Assembly: GCF_001039355.2 (NCBI RefSeq)
Contig: NW_019775593.1
Span: 217,598 to 281,597 of the forward strand
Length of the DNA: 64,000 nt
Origin: Lingula anatina
Taxonomy: Eukaryota; Brachiopoda; Lingulata; Lingulida; Lingulidae
Direction of reading: 5' to 3'
The notes beneath the pieces were generated by a model, which did no database searches, was not told the DNA's origin, and worked only from the letters and a program-made list of their open reading frames with translations. Shown here piece after piece: positions 1-10,012 of the stretch. Both the position numbers and the translations under genes were made by a program. How positions within the stretch are numbered: position 1 is the stretch's first letter; every line of letters starts with the position of its first letter.

Positions 1-36
<36 letters not shown>
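1..36. repeat. poly(A) tract at window edge
   Basis: Uninterrupted run of A. It may be the tail of a retroposed sequence lying outside the window, or simple low-complexity sequence; nothing on this side decides it. Confidence 0.9.
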
Positions 37-38
<2 letters not shown>

Positions 39-1092
39 TGCACAAACCCAATGAATTGCCTTTAAAATGCTGTATACAGTGTACATGTATTGATACGAGT
101 TCAACACAATGTACCTGTGTCAGCTAAATGAATAAAATGGTAAAAGGGGTACTACAGGCCTACAAACTGCCTAACACTGATATGGGCACTCTTTGTTCTC
201 TACCAGAGGTCACCTGAGTGATGACGTCAATTGCAATTCTCTGAAAAAGTTCTTATAATACAGAAAAATGCACAAAAAGATATCTATGAATTTGATGAAT
301 ATCTAGCGGGAAACGATCTGCCCTCGTGGAGGACAGCTCCTAGATATCCTCGAATATTCTTAAGCCGAGGTTTAGTTCACCATCAAAAGAAAGATCAAGA
401 AAAACCTCCCGGATTGCTGGTCTTGTGGCACAAAACACAGAGACCACTGACGCGATAAAATCGTTCTTTTTCTTCTTCTATTTTGCTCAAAATCAACACC
501 GCTGTAAGCATTATTTTCTTTCTGCTTTTGGAATTGAATAAGTTCAGCTGGGGTCACATTACAAAAGGTTCCATTGTGCCGTTTGACAAAAGTATCACTA
601 GGCAGAATAAACTGGTGCGTATTTGCTTACCTCCCCAAACAGCAACCCTAAAAGAATTTAAGTAGCAAAAGCACTAGTATTTTAGCAGGCACATAAACTA
701 GGACTTGTATTTGGAACGTAAGAGAGAAGATTACTTTTTTGAAGAATCAGCTGCATTTAGAGCATAGTGGAGTATAATATCAGTCTGATAAGTTATCCTA
801 ACTCCGGTTGGAGGCTAATTTTAAAATACTGAAATTACAGATGTGCAGAATTAGTCACTGAGAACAGAAGACTTCTCAGGTAAACTATCAGGTTCAGTTT
901 TAACCGTTTACAAGATAATCGGAAGATTTCGTGCTATGTAATGTTTTTTTTTAATACGTTCTTTGCTGCAGTCTCTCCATATGTTGTTGATGTGTTTTCT
1001 TCCCGTCCACTTCTTTCTGGTGGCAATTTAATTACATTGCATTGTATTAAATTCCAGATTAGGTAGGAAAAGACGTCTAAGTGACAGGTACC
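37..1092 (+). promoter_or_regulatory. Upstream region and 5' UTR of NLR-A
   Basis: No coding gene is convincing here. Blocks of this region recur upstream of NLR-B (about 21520-22660): the CRE-like palindrome, a block near 530-575 ending in GGTCACAT, and a block at 840-905 containing CAGATGTGC and a splice donor. The conserved donor (exon end 879, intron starts GTAAAC) marks a likely non-coding first exon. The next acceptor could be at 971 (strong pyrimidine tract, TGCAG) or 1057 (TTCCAG). No TATA box was identified and the transcription start is not located. A 75-codon open frame at 231-458 is not supported by anything else. Confidence 0.55.
222..229. promoter_or_regulatory. CRE-like palindrome TGACGTCA upstream of NLR-A
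   Basis: Perfect 8-bp CRE (TGACGTCA), the binding site of CREB/ATF-type bZIP factors. The same palindrome sits in the same surrounding sequence (CTCTACCAGAG-TCACCT-AGTGA) upstream of NLR-B at 21549-21556, so it predates the duplication. Its function is inferred. Confidence 0.5.
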
Positions 1093-1912
1093 ATGGCAAC
1101 AGCAATTGGAACGGACACGGACCAGGAGAATTACTTTCGCATGACCATTCTAATTGTAAATTATGGCGTGCAAATATTGCGAGATGTTCTCCATCTACAG
1201 CTAAGAAAAAAGTATCCCAATTTATTTGACCCCAACACAGGGTTGCTGAATAAGGTGCTTGGTGATGCAACTGTCAGGGCAACACTGTTTAGATTATCAC
1301 CAAGAGTGTTTAATTACTACCAACAAGACAAACTCTATCCTGTTGGAAAGCCTTCCACATTAGTAACTGTTGGTGGTTTAGACATCACACTGACTGTGCT
1401 TTTGCTGAGACACATCACAACATTGAATCCTCACCCTCCGTTGAATGCATGGAACGAACCCCTTGACACAGACACATCAACAGAGGCCAAGATAGGGCGA
1501 GTTAAAAGATATAGGAATAATGTGTATGCTCACGCAGAAAAGGCAGCAATCACTGAACAAGATTTCAGGGCATATTTCTCGGGGCTCAAGTCCAATCTCC
1601 AGGCTCTGTCTGGAAAGTTCACTGATGAGGAATATGATGATATATTGTCAGAACCACTCGATGCTGGTTTACTTAAGAGAAACGAAAAAATTCTTAAAGA
1701 ATGGTATTATTATGACAAAGATGTGAAAGATGAGTTGTTAAGCTTGAAAGCTACAATGGAGGAAATACCAAAGCAACTTAGCCACATAGAAAAGGCTCAA
1801 AAAAGTAGTGAAGACACTGTTATCAGAGAGATGAGAAGTGAAACACAGAGTACACACGATAAACTCGAGAAAATTGGATTGGCACTAGAAAAAAACGTTC
1901 AGATGACAGAAG
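1093..1912 (+). CDS. HEPN exon of NLR-A (coding exon 1)
   Basis: This 820-nt exon encodes 273 aa plus one base. Residues 141-147 read R-N-N-V-Y-A-H, the R-x(4-6)-H signature of HEPN domains, inside the context expected for the DZIP3-type HEPN family of animal immune and ubiquitin-ligase proteins. Many HEPN proteins are metal-independent RNases in which the R and H are catalytic; here both are kept, so activity is possible but not shown. The C-terminal third is rich in E, K and L and probably forms a coiled coil. The donor is GAAG/GTAAGG at 1912/1913. Open reading continues into the intron to 2004, but the donor and the phase match to the 2146 exon argue for splicing. Confidence 0.8.
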
Positions 1913-2472
1913 GTAAGGATTTTATCATTTTAGGTGTTGTCTTCAAACTCTGTAAATTACACAATAAAATGTACTTGTGGCTCACATTTGGTTTTCAGGA
2001 GTGACATAATTTTAAACATTTTCTAAGATGTGAAGAAGAAAAAAGTAGTGAAAGAGAAATTAGTAATGGTTATTAAAAGATATTTAAAATTAATCATTTG
2101 ATTTATTATGCCCAAATGTTACATTTCATTTTGTTTTGTTTACAGAAATTAAGGAAAAATTTGAGGTGATTTATGACAGGGATCGAGACAGACCAGAAAG
2201 TCAGAAAATCCAAGGTAATGTGCTGTAATAAACTCCATGTACAGGGAACCAGATACATCTATGCACGGGGACGTGTCTTGTTTACCACTAATTTAATTAA
2301 ATTAGCATTATATATGTAGTCCGTTGTGTCCTTTCATCCGCATCTTCAAATTTGTTATATATAAGGGTATATCAATTTATATTCCTAAAAAGTCAGCTCT
2401 TTTATTTATTTATTTATTTTTTACAAAAAAATGACACAAATATTTTGGATTGGATTATAAACAGGGTGCCCC

Positions 2473-2519
<47 letters not shown>

Positions 2520-3523
2520 AAGAAAGAAAGAAAAGTAATTAATAAACCCTACAATAATTGTAATTTATTGTGCACGATCAATCCCAAAAGTGAAAGTAAT
2601 CTTGATCACTTTGCTCCAAATGGCCTCCAAGAATTGCAAGCACATTTGCGTACACCGCAGAAAATTGTCAATTACTTGAACATATTCCTCATTCGGGATT
2701 TCCCTGATTTTTGCTGTGACTTTTCTGCAGATCAGTCTTGAAATCGCTCTCTCAGCCAGGCCATGTACTATTTTAATGTGTGTGTGTGTGTGTGGGGGGG
2801 GGGGGGCTGTCAGTGACAGTGGCGGATTTAGGATTTTTGAAAAATATATATTACAACAATATTCCCCTCTTGAAATTAGAAAATTGACCAACTAAGTCAT
2901 AGTTCTAAACAGTACCAAAAGGTATTGTTTGCTCTCCAGAAAACCCCCCAAAAAATTTTGGGGGGCCCTTGAGCAGGCCCCCAGCTCCACAACAAGGGGA
3001 CAATGGTCGGTCTCGCAATCGATCAACCCCTGCTTGATCTTTCCCTCCACAACATTCAACGCTGCAGTGACCATTTGGAGAACATTAAAAAAAGAACATA
3101 ACTTTTATGCAAAGTAACCAAGATTACTTAAAAATTGGGGAGAGATCATCATGCACTTACTGAAATTTAAGTCCAGGAAATTTGGTGGTGATGTGATCCC
3201 CAGTACAGGTAGCCCTCTCTCCCTCTCTTGTGATCATATCTAGCTTCAAAATTGTAAAATTGCATGCTGACGTGTCTGTGGATCATGTAACATGATACAT
3301 ATGTAGCAGTGTGTAGTTATTATTTTACCCCCACAGATGAAGTTGTGTTTTTGTTTTTGTTTGTTATATTTGTTAATGGCTACCAAATCCTAATACATGT
3401 AAGTTGTGGACCAATTTTGATGAAAAATTCCGGTAAGATCAGAAAAGGGCCAGCTTAAAATTATTAAGATTTTGGTGAGGAAAAATTCATTGATTAATGA
3501 TGAAAATTAAGGTGGCTTCCATA

Positions 3524-3555
<32 letters not shown>

Positions 3556-6500
3556 GATAATTTATTAAGCCAATAAAATACAAATGTATAAAATCGGAAT
3601 CTTTGTCCCTGTTGTAGCCTCATTGAAATATAAAGAATGAAACTTACATGAAGAATGAAAATTACATGTTAGAGTTGAAAATAGTTACTGCAGAAGGATA
3701 AAAGCTATTTAAAAATCGCTTACTACCCTTAAAAGCTAAGAGTCTCGAATTCCTAGGTAAAAATTTAAAAAGGGGAATGGGCTGGATGGGAACTGTCTGT
3801 CATTATTGATAATGTTTTGTTTTTAGTCCTGTCTAGATATATAGTATGGACGGGAGTTAGATCTGTTCCATTTACAATCCCTGCAGTTTCGACGATCTTT
3901 TCCAACTTGTTCTTCTCCTCCACAGTTGCACGTCCATACCAAACAGTTACTGAATAAGTTAAAATACTCTCTAAAACACACCTGTAAAAGTTTGTTAAAA
4001 TAAACACATTTCTGGTAAAAGCTTTCAATTTCCTTAAGAAATACATTCGTTGACGTGCCTTTTTCAATAGCTTCGTGATGTTATCGCCCCAGGTTAACCT
4101 ATTATTCAGCTGAACCCCTAGTAATTTATAATTAGAAACCTGTTCGACCACTTTACCGTTAACTTCCAAGGGATTTTTACTTATCTGATTTCTTCTGAAG
4201 TCTATGATCATTTCTTTTGTTTTGCTCACTTTTAATATCAAGTCATTGTCTATGCACCAATTTACTAAACTTGTAACCGACTGCCTGCATGGCATCTCAT
4301 CATTATGGTGTATCAAGCCGACTAAAATTGTGTCATCGGCAAAGTTCATTAAAAATGTATTTTCCTCCCTCGCCACACAGTCGTTGCATCGCATTTCAAA
4401 TGTAATGTTTGTTTTACATGGCTAAATAAGATATATAAACGTATATAATAACGTATATAAACAAGGTGATAAGACGCAGCCCTGGGGTGTGCCAGTGTTT
4501 AAAACTATAGTGTCCGAGAAGTTATCCCGCACGAAAATGCAGTAGTACAGAAGTAGCAAAAACGCATAAACGTATATAATAACGTATATAAACAAGGTGA
4601 TAAGACGCAGTCCTGGGGTGTGCCAGTGTTTAAAACTATAGTGTCCGAGAAGTTATCCCGCACGAAAATGCAGTAGTACCGAAGTAGCAAAAACGCATTA
4701 ACGCAGTAGTGGTGTGGAGCATATTTGCAGGAGAAATGCAGCATAGCCTACTGCAATTCTACTCCAAAAAGTACATAGGTTTGTACAGAGAGGAGCATTA
4801 ATGCAGTAGATTAGCAGTAGATAGAAGCATGTTTCAAATATGCTATTTAGCTCCCAAATCGAAGCAGATTTGAAAAATGTTTGCAGTATGATTGCAGTAG
4901 TCTACTGCAGTTTGCAGTATGATTGCAGTAGTCTACTGCGCTGGAGTATCTACTGCGTTTTCTTGCGCGTAAAACCGACTTTTACTGACTGTTTTCTGTT
5001 TAAAAGAAAATCTAAAATCCAATCGCGGAGTGCTGGTGGAAAATTAAGAGATCTTTATTTTGTGCATGCTTTATTTCTAGTCCTTATCTGTTTTACTCTT
5101 TTCAAGTATTATTTTTTTTGTTTGGGGAGCTTCAGTTGGACAGTGAATTGTTATACGTGCTTTGCACATTCAAAAACTGATATTGTAGGATATTTCCAAT
5201 AAGGCAACAAATAACCATGTACTAATTTTAATTTTACAGGCAAACATGTGATGGTAGATCGCTGTACTGACAAGTCAGAAGAGCATCCTGCAAAACGTAA
5301 GTCATCCCAGCCGTCATTTGCTCTAGTACAGACAAAACTAATCCTGTGACATTGATTAATGCTTTGCTTGCTGTTTTTTAAAAATATTTTTGAAAGGTTA
5401 TGTCTCCCTTTTTATTTAACACAATATTACTTCGTGAAGGCACTTTTCATTCTTTCACAATGAATGATGAGGCTTATACCAGCCTCAAAATAAAGAAATA
5501 CAATATTTTACTTGAAGTTTGATTGAAAAAATGGCACAGTGAACTTAAAAAAAAGAACTTTATCCAAAACAGAAATTACATTAAGTGATATAAGTGCTGT
5601 TTGTACTGAAGTTATAAAGTATGCGTTATATTCTTATCCAAACTTTGAAATCAAAATATCTTTGTAAAATACAGGTACTTTTCTTTTACAGGCAGCGGGC
5701 TCCATACAATCAAACCAGATCCCCTCTATCAGGTAGGTTAAATAAGATGCTTAACCTATCAGGTAGGTTAAGCATCTTACTATATTTAAATATTTGAAAA
5801 TTGTTGTTAATCAGTGGTTCATGATTTCATGAAAATATCAAACTTTTGTCATCTTTACGCCATGTTCCACGATAACATATTTAATGATGATGGTTCATAA
5901 GCTTAAGTGTAGACAAACAATAATATTTGGGGTTCTTACTCAAACCTACATTACATTTGCCACGGGCGCCATCTACTCAGTACCTCCGTTGAGACGCTGT
6001 ACGAAAAGGGAATTACGGGTAGTGTACGGGCACCGTACTTGCATTGCATTTCAAATGTAATGTTTGTTTTACATGGCTAAATAAGATATACCCTTGTCAA
6101 GAGTACATCTTACTATTGTAGTTCACTGGTGTTGTGCTTCTGTAGAGTTATCTTTCTCTGCTGCTTTATGAAAACACGACCTCTTATCAATTACTATTAC
6201 AAGCCATGTTATATAGTGCACACAATCCATATCTATATTTAAAAACCGTATGTAACATTTCATAATAGATATTGTGAATTATGAACCGGCTTCTATATTT
6301 TTTGATTTTGTCATTTTGAGTAAGAAGTTGCTGGGTCTGATATTTTTCAGCTTTAATTGTACATTTCATTCCAGTCTCTAATATAAGCTTTAAAACCTGA
6401 ATCAGTCTTCTAATTTTCAGGCACCTGTAATGAGCCCAACTCACAACAACCTGTTGTTACAAAAGCGTCCAATACTGATAAAGGACCTCCAAGTTGAGGA

Positions 6501-9474
6501 CATCATCCCAGACATGGTAGCCAGGGGAATCCTCAGTAAACGTAATGCAGATAAGATAAAGGCTCAAAAGACGGAACAGGAACAAGCATTTGAATTTCTC
6601 TGTGTTCTACCAAAATGTGGTCCTCGTGCATTTGAAACCTTTGTTGAAGTGTTGAGAGAGCACAACAAGAAAGAACTCGCAGATTTGTTGGCAGAAAAGG
6701 CGACCACTTGTAGTAGTAAAAACCAAATAGCAAATTTCTACATGAATCACATGAGTCAGATACAGCGACTTCCCTGGGACCCCAATGACACCATGCACAT
6801 GGACGATGTGTATGTTAACTTACAGTGGGTACAAGAAGAAAGCAAACCCAAGGGTGCCAATTTTAAATCAGTAAAGAGCTACACTTCAATATTTAAAGAT
6901 ACCAAACAAGGTAACCGACCAAAGAGAATATTGGTCAGAGGAAAAGCAGGTATAGGAAAAACCACATTTACACAGAAGATGGCAACAGACTGGGCAAATA
7001 ATGCAAAGGGGTTAAAAAAATGTGAAGAAGTTTTGTCAAAATATGAATATCTTATCATATTAAATCTACGCAGCATTCAGCCGGGTCAAACACTAAAGGA
7101 AGCAATTGAAATACAAATTCCTTGCTCTGCAGAAACTGGTAGAGCAGTGGCTGAGGAAACCATGCATGCTCTGGACAATAACAGTGACCATGTGCTGTTG
7201 GTTTTTGATGGTTATGATGAATATGATCCCAAGACTTCCCAAGAAATCACAGATGTTATCAATCGTAGACGATACCAGGATGTGTGCACCGTCATCACAA
7301 CACGTCCATGGAAGGCGGAAGAATTGAGGAAAAGACAAATTATGGACAGTGTGTATGAAATCACAGGGCTGACAATTGACAATATAATTCAGTATATCAC
7401 AACATTTTTTGATGATAAAAAAACATATGACGAAAACAAGAAATACATTTTCATGTCTTCTGAAGAGTTTGAAAAAGAATATGCCCTGTTATATGTTACA
7501 TTTCCTTTGGAGTTATTTCACAGAGTAGGGCAGGGTCTTTTACCATATCTAGAGCAAATGGGACTTATGTCCCTGGCACAGACTCCAATTCTTCTTCTAT
7601 TCATCTGTCTTATGTGGGAAGATATGAAAAGTGATTCAAGCACAAGTTCGCTCCCCGGTTCATACACACTGCTTTACGAGAAGCTAATCGAGTTGCTCAT
7701 GAGTCGAAGATATAACAGCAGGACAAAGAATGAAGTTAAGGAATATCTGGGGAAATTCGAACAAACATTTTTCAATCTTGGTAAACTGGCTCTAGAAGGT
7801 CTTCTTAAGCCAGTGGGTGGTCTGCTGTTTGATGAAGAAGACCTGCAATCGATTCCAAACATGAGTGAGTTGTACAGTTTAGGCCTCCTCAGCAGATCCA
7901 AGGTGCACTGTAACCTTTATGTTAAACATGAAGTAACATTTCTTCATAAAACCATTCAAGAGTTATTTGCTGCAAAATACCTTGCTGGGACAATAGATGA
8001 AAATGATAATGCTTTAGATGAATTTTTGGGATGGTTAAACACCCTTGACAGGCTCTATGACATGGAGTATGTGCTGCGCTTCTTATGTGGATTATCAGAG
8101 CAGGCGATTGCCAAAGTGCGACCTAGAGTTCAAGAGCTGGCAAAGATGGATGCAACTCTAAAACACATTTATTCTTCAAATTCCTCAAATACTGAAGTTG
8201 AAACCATTTCTTTATTTAACAAACTAGCCTGTCCACGGAGGTTTCTCTTTGATAGTGATATTTCTGACTGGTACATACGACATTTTAACAACCTCCTCCT
8301 AGAACACTGGTATGCCCACTGTACCCAGGAAAGTGATTTGACTCCTGAGCTTGCCCCCTGGCACACCATACTCAGCATACCATACTCATTTAAACACTCT
8401 GATCCCAGATTTCAGGAGGTCTTGGAAAACAGTTTACGCAGTAATAAACAGATATGGAAAAATGTATTCCAAGATGCCAATACTGTCATTTTTGACTACG
8501 CATCAGATGCAGAGGAATATCAGATGTTTGGACTTATATATGAGGATGAAGACAGTACAGTAGATGCAGTGATTACCTTACTAATGATGTGTGAAAATTT
8601 CAAGAATCTTTCACTTGTATTTTGGGCTGATAGAGAAAAAGGGCCTAGCACCAACGATGTCTTCAAACGTGTGTTGTCCAATGCGCCCAACTTAAACACA
8701 CTTTGTATCAGTAGTATTGAAGATGATAGTCCATACGAAGATGTATCCTCAATACAAAATCCTGCAAAATTGTGTCATCTGATTGTGCGTATCTACGATA
8801 ACAGAAGTGAAGCACCAATATCAGTAGACACTCAGATTCTTAGGCAGATGTCAGCATTGAAGCATTTACATATAGAACGTGATGGAAAGAGTACTAGAAA
8901 TAACACCTTGATATTTGACTTAGGGGGCCAGCTTCAGTTAAGCCATGGTTTGACGTACATAGTGATTAGGAACTTTTCCCTTACTGCTGAGCGGGTCAAG
9001 ATACTGGGGGAGAACCTGCATCATGTGCCAGGACTGGAACAATTAAAACTGGATGGCGTATTTGATTGGATACATACGGATATCACCAGAAAATTTTGGT
9101 TCCCCCTCTGGGGGTGGACCTTATATAACTTACATGAAGGTTGTCCATATGATGATCGGGAAAGAGGCCATCGTTGCCCGGGTGTTTGTGAAGCCATGCT
9201 TGAACTGAGCAAAGGTGTGGCACACACCCCTAAGTTGAAACATTTCTCATTCAGCATGAATCGGTTGGGTTTGTACTGTGGTATCGCCAGTCCACTCACA
9301 GCATTGGTACAGTCTCTCTGTACAGTGTCAGAGCAGAATGGTATGAAGATTGCCTTATATGGTAATGATGTACACAAAGTTGACGGCCTCAGGGAGCAGA
9401 TAGTGAGCATTAGCAGTTCTTACCAGCACGTAATCGTGGCTTTCAATTCATTTGTGCCCTTTCTGTTTTTTTAA
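1093..9474 (+). CDS. NLR-A: HEPN-CARD-NACHT-LRR immune receptor, 1346 aa, five coding exons
   Basis: Predicted cytosolic NLR sensor. Coding exons are 1093-1912, 2146-2214, 5240-5296, 5692-5732 and 6421-9474. Every junction has GT-AG ends and the phases chain without a break (1,1,1,0), giving 4041 nt. Order of domains: DZIP3-like HEPN (about residues 1-200), charged coiled-coil stretch (about 210-300), short linker exons, CARD (about 345-427), NACHT (Walker A 503-511, Walker B near 592-598), winged-helix-like segment with HKTIQELFAA near 838, then degenerate leucine-rich segments. The start is the ATG at 1093 in an ACCATGG context; an upstream in-frame GTG at 1081 is less likely. NLR-B is its tandem paralogue and keeps the last four exons in order and phase but not the HEPN exon. 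The gene has no visible frameshift. Intron 2 (2215-5239) is inflated by LINE and simple repeats. I am sure of the NACHT class; the joining of exons is by eye. Confidence 0.85.
2146..2214 (+). CDS. NLR-A coding exon 2
   Basis: A 69-nt exon preceded by TTGTTTACAG and followed by GTAATG. It reads in phase 1 to phase 1 and adds 23 charged residues extending the coiled coil. It has no obvious counterpart in NLR-B, where a 150-nt exon (25542-25691) occupies this position. Confidence 0.65.
2476..2540. repeat. poly(A) and AAAG simple repeat
   Basis: About 40 A residues followed by AAAG units in intron 2 of NLR-A. It could be an old retroposon tail. Confidence 0.85.
3519..3560. repeat. AAT microsatellite
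   Basis: About nine ATA/ATG trinucleotide units in intron 2 of NLR-A. Confidence 0.85.
3765..4394 (-). pseudogene. LINE reverse transcriptase fragment (CR1/L2/Rex-like), antisense in NLR-A intron
   Basis: A 209-aa open frame carrying the reverse transcriptase catalytic motif FADDT near its start. It is followed by the usual SKTKEM, DFRR and GVQLNNRLTW landmarks and a C-terminal SDSSHP-type ending, as in CR1/L2/Rex-like non-LTR retrotransposons. The upstream RT block (NTGTPQ-CVLSP) lies in other frames at about 4440-4700 and is itself duplicated, so the element is 5'-truncated and broken. It lies antisense to NLR-A and is not expected to be active. The family assignment is approximate. Confidence 0.8.
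4440..4701. repeat. 131-bp tandem duplication inside the LINE fragment
   Basis: The segment beginning CGTATATAATAACG at 4440 is repeated from 4571 with only a few changes, a period of 131 bp. The unit contains the LINE motif NTGTPQ-CVLSP on the - strand, so the copying happened after the LINE inserted. Confidence 0.85.
4883..4944. repeat. 31-bp tandem repeat with GCAGTAG/CTACTGC motifs
   Basis: The unit starting GCAGTATGATTGCAGTAG occurs at 4883 and 4914. The surrounding 300 bp (4660-4965) has many more GCAGTAG, GCAGTAGT and CTACTGC heptamers in both orientations. Origin unknown. Confidence 0.7.
5240..5296 (+). CDS. NLR-A coding exon 3 (linker)
   Basis: A 57-nt exon, TTTTACAG before and GTAAGT after, phase 1 to 1. 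It begins GKH and ends PAK, and is the direct counterpart of NLR-B exon 26543-26599 (same length, same phase, GKH...DKSE...PAK). Confidence 0.75.
5692..5732 (+). CDS. NLR-A coding exon 4 (linker)
   Basis: A 41-nt exon, CTTTTACAG before and GTAGGT after, phase 1 to 0, encoding R-S-G-L-H-T and then a short acidic/proline stretch. The NLR-B counterpart is 27022-27065, one codon longer. The donor is copied 30 bp downstream next to a hairpin. Confidence 0.7.
5743..5779. other. Perfect 15-bp hairpin at the exon 4 donor of NLR-A
   Basis: Arms 5743-5757 and 5765-5779 are exact reverse complements around a 7-nt loop. The loop and inner arms contain a second copy of the donor TATCAG/GTAGGTTAA. Splicing at the copied donor (5763) would add 30 nt with an in-frame TAA and so end the protein before the CARD. 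Confidence 0.7.
6046..6090. repeat. 45-bp duplicate of sequence 4390-4434
   Basis: The stretch beginning GCATTTCAAATGTAATG and ending AAATAAGATATA is shared exactly or nearly so with 4390-4434, beside the LINE fragment. It looks like a small templated copy or a shared repeat piece. Confidence 0.7.
6421..9474 (+). CDS. CARD-NACHT-LRR exon of NLR-A (coding exon 5)
   Basis: A single 3054-nt exon after TTTTCAG, read in phase 0 from A-P-V-M-S-P. The CARD shows the usual pattern DLQVEDII...GILS...FLCVLPKCGPRAFETFVEVLRE. The NACHT domain has Walker A G-K-A-G-I-G-K-T-T (503-511), Walker B LLVFDGYDEYD (D592 and following acidic residues) and the TTRPW sensor. A winged-helix-type motif FLHKTIQELFAAKYL follows. 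The C-terminal third has scattered LRR-like segments (LRQMSALKHLHI, PGLEQLKLDG, TPKLKHFSF) rather than clean repeats. The NACHT ATPase drives nucleotide-dependent oligomerisation in this family. The C-terminal end differs from NLR-B and stops in a phenylalanine-rich tail. Confidence 0.92.
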   Translation, partial: APVMSPTHNNLLLQKRPILIKDLQVEDIIPDMVARGILSKRNADKIKAQKTEQEQAFEFLCVLPKCGPRAFETFVEVLREHNKKELADLLAEKATTCSSKNQIANFYMNHMSQIQRLPWDPNDTMHMDDVYVNLQWVQEESKPKGANFKSVKSYTSIFKDTKQGNRPKRILVRGKAGIGKTTFTQKMATDWANNAKGLKKCEEVLSKYEYLIILNLRSIQPGQTLKEAIEIQIPCSAETGRAVAEETMHALDNNSDHVLLVFDGYDEYDPKTSQEITDVINRRRYQDVCTVITTRPWKAEELRKRQIMDSVYEITGLTIDNIIQYITTFFDDKKTYDENKKYIFMSSEEFEKEYALLYVTFPLELFHRVGQGLLPYLEQMGLMSLAQTPILLLFICLMWEDMKSDSSTSSLPGSYTLLYEKLIELLMSRRYNSRTKNEVKEYLGKFEQTFFNLGKLALEGLLKPVGGLLFDEEDLQSIPNMSELYSLGLLSRSKVHCNLYVKHEVTFLHKTIQELFAAKYLAGTIDENDNALDEFLGWLNTLDRLYDMEYVLRFLCGLSEQAIAKVRPRVQELAKMDATLKHIYSSNSSNTEVETISLFNKLACPRRFLFDSDISDWYIRHFNNLLLEHWYAHCTQESDLTPELAPWHTILSIPYSFKHSDPRFQEVLENSLRSNKQIWKNVFQDANTVIFDYASDAEEYQMFGLIYEDEDSTVDAVITLLMMCENFKNLSLVFWADREKGPSTNDVFKRVLSNAPNLNTLCISSIEDDSPYEDVSSIQNPAKLCHLIVRIYDNRSEAPISVDTQILRQMSALKHLHIERDGKSTRNNTLIFDLGGQLQLSHGLTYIVIRNFSLTAERVKILGENLHHVPGLEQLKLDGVFDWIHTDITRKFWFPLWGWTLYNLHEGCPYDDRERGHRCPGVCEAMLELSKGVAHTPKLKHFSFSMNRLGLYCGIASPLTALVQSLCTVSEQNGMKIALYGNDVHKVDGLREQIVSISSSYQHVIVAFNSFVPFLFF

Positions 9475-9735
9475 AGCAACAGTTGCCTTCAGCCAGGAAC
9501 TATGAACCTAAGATGATAACAAACTCATAGAGATCGCATGTAGAGTGGTGTAATAATATATGTATATAGTGTACAATGAAAGCGAGGGGCGGTCTCAGGG
9601 AGAAGATAGAGAGCATTGTTTCTTACCAGCACATGACCTTGACTCTTTGAAAACTGCTTTTGAAAAGTAATCTGATGGATTGATATCTTACACGGTGTAT
9701 ATAGCCATAAGATTCCTATGGTCGAAATACAGTCT
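9475..9735 (+). other. Start of NLR-A 3' region with copy of the coding end
   Basis: About 9590-9650 repeats, with changes, the last coding segment at about 9382-9445 (CTCAGGGAG-AGATAG-GAGCATT...CTTACCAGCAC). NLR-B shows the same arrangement just after its stop. Homology to the NLR-B 3' region runs to about 9735 and then breaks at an inserted repeat. Confidence 0.6.
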
Positions 9736-10012
9736 TAAAGCGCTTGAAGAGACAATAACTCTTCGTTTTGGCCAAAAAATGAATTTTCCTGGAGTAAAAA
9801 ACAATTTTCCCATACTAACCAATGATTAATGAATCCATTTTTACATTCAAAGTTAGTCTCTGGTTTTTTTCTAAAAAGGTTTTTTTTGTTAAAATATCTT
9901 AATAAATTAAACAGAGCATAGCCGTCAATGGAGATCAAGTGGTCTGAAGACAAGCTCAGATATCAAAATAAAAGCTATAACTGCGGTTTTTGCGGTAAAA
10001 CAATATATTATA
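9736..10012 (-). mobile_element. TTAA-type MITE family A, truncated copy 1
   Basis: Shares the whole body of the family defined at 15356-15695 (ACTCTTCGTTTTGGCC, CATTTTTACATTCAAAG, AAGCTCAGATATCA) in reverse orientation. It lacks the last 60 bp or so and its outer end is degenerate. It contains an AATAAA at 9967-9972 that could serve NLR-A as an early poly(A) signal. Confidence 0.75.

Larger units (their letters stand above)
2215..5239. other. Intron 2 of NLR-A, repeat-filled
   Basis: Three kilobases with no host coding sequence recognised. It holds a poly(A) tract with AAAG repeats (about 2476-2540), a GT run followed by a G run (about 2777-2808), an AAT microsatellite (about 3519-3560), an antisense LINE reverse-transcriptase fragment (3765-4394) with an adjoining 131-bp tandem duplication, and a stretch dense in GCAGTAG and its complement (about 4660-4965). 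Confidence 0.7.

Noticed and set aside
231-665. Small open frames upstream of NLR-A
   Set aside because: Not kept in the matching NLR-B upstream region and without family resemblance.
2352-2741. 129-codon frame with a poly-lysine stretch
   Set aside because: The lysines are the poly(A) tract; the rest is intron.
9021-9410. 129-codon - strand frame inside NLR-A, and similar frames antisense to both NLR exons
   Set aside because: Shadows of the conserved NACHT-LRR coding strand; they change between the paralogues as expected for the unused strand.
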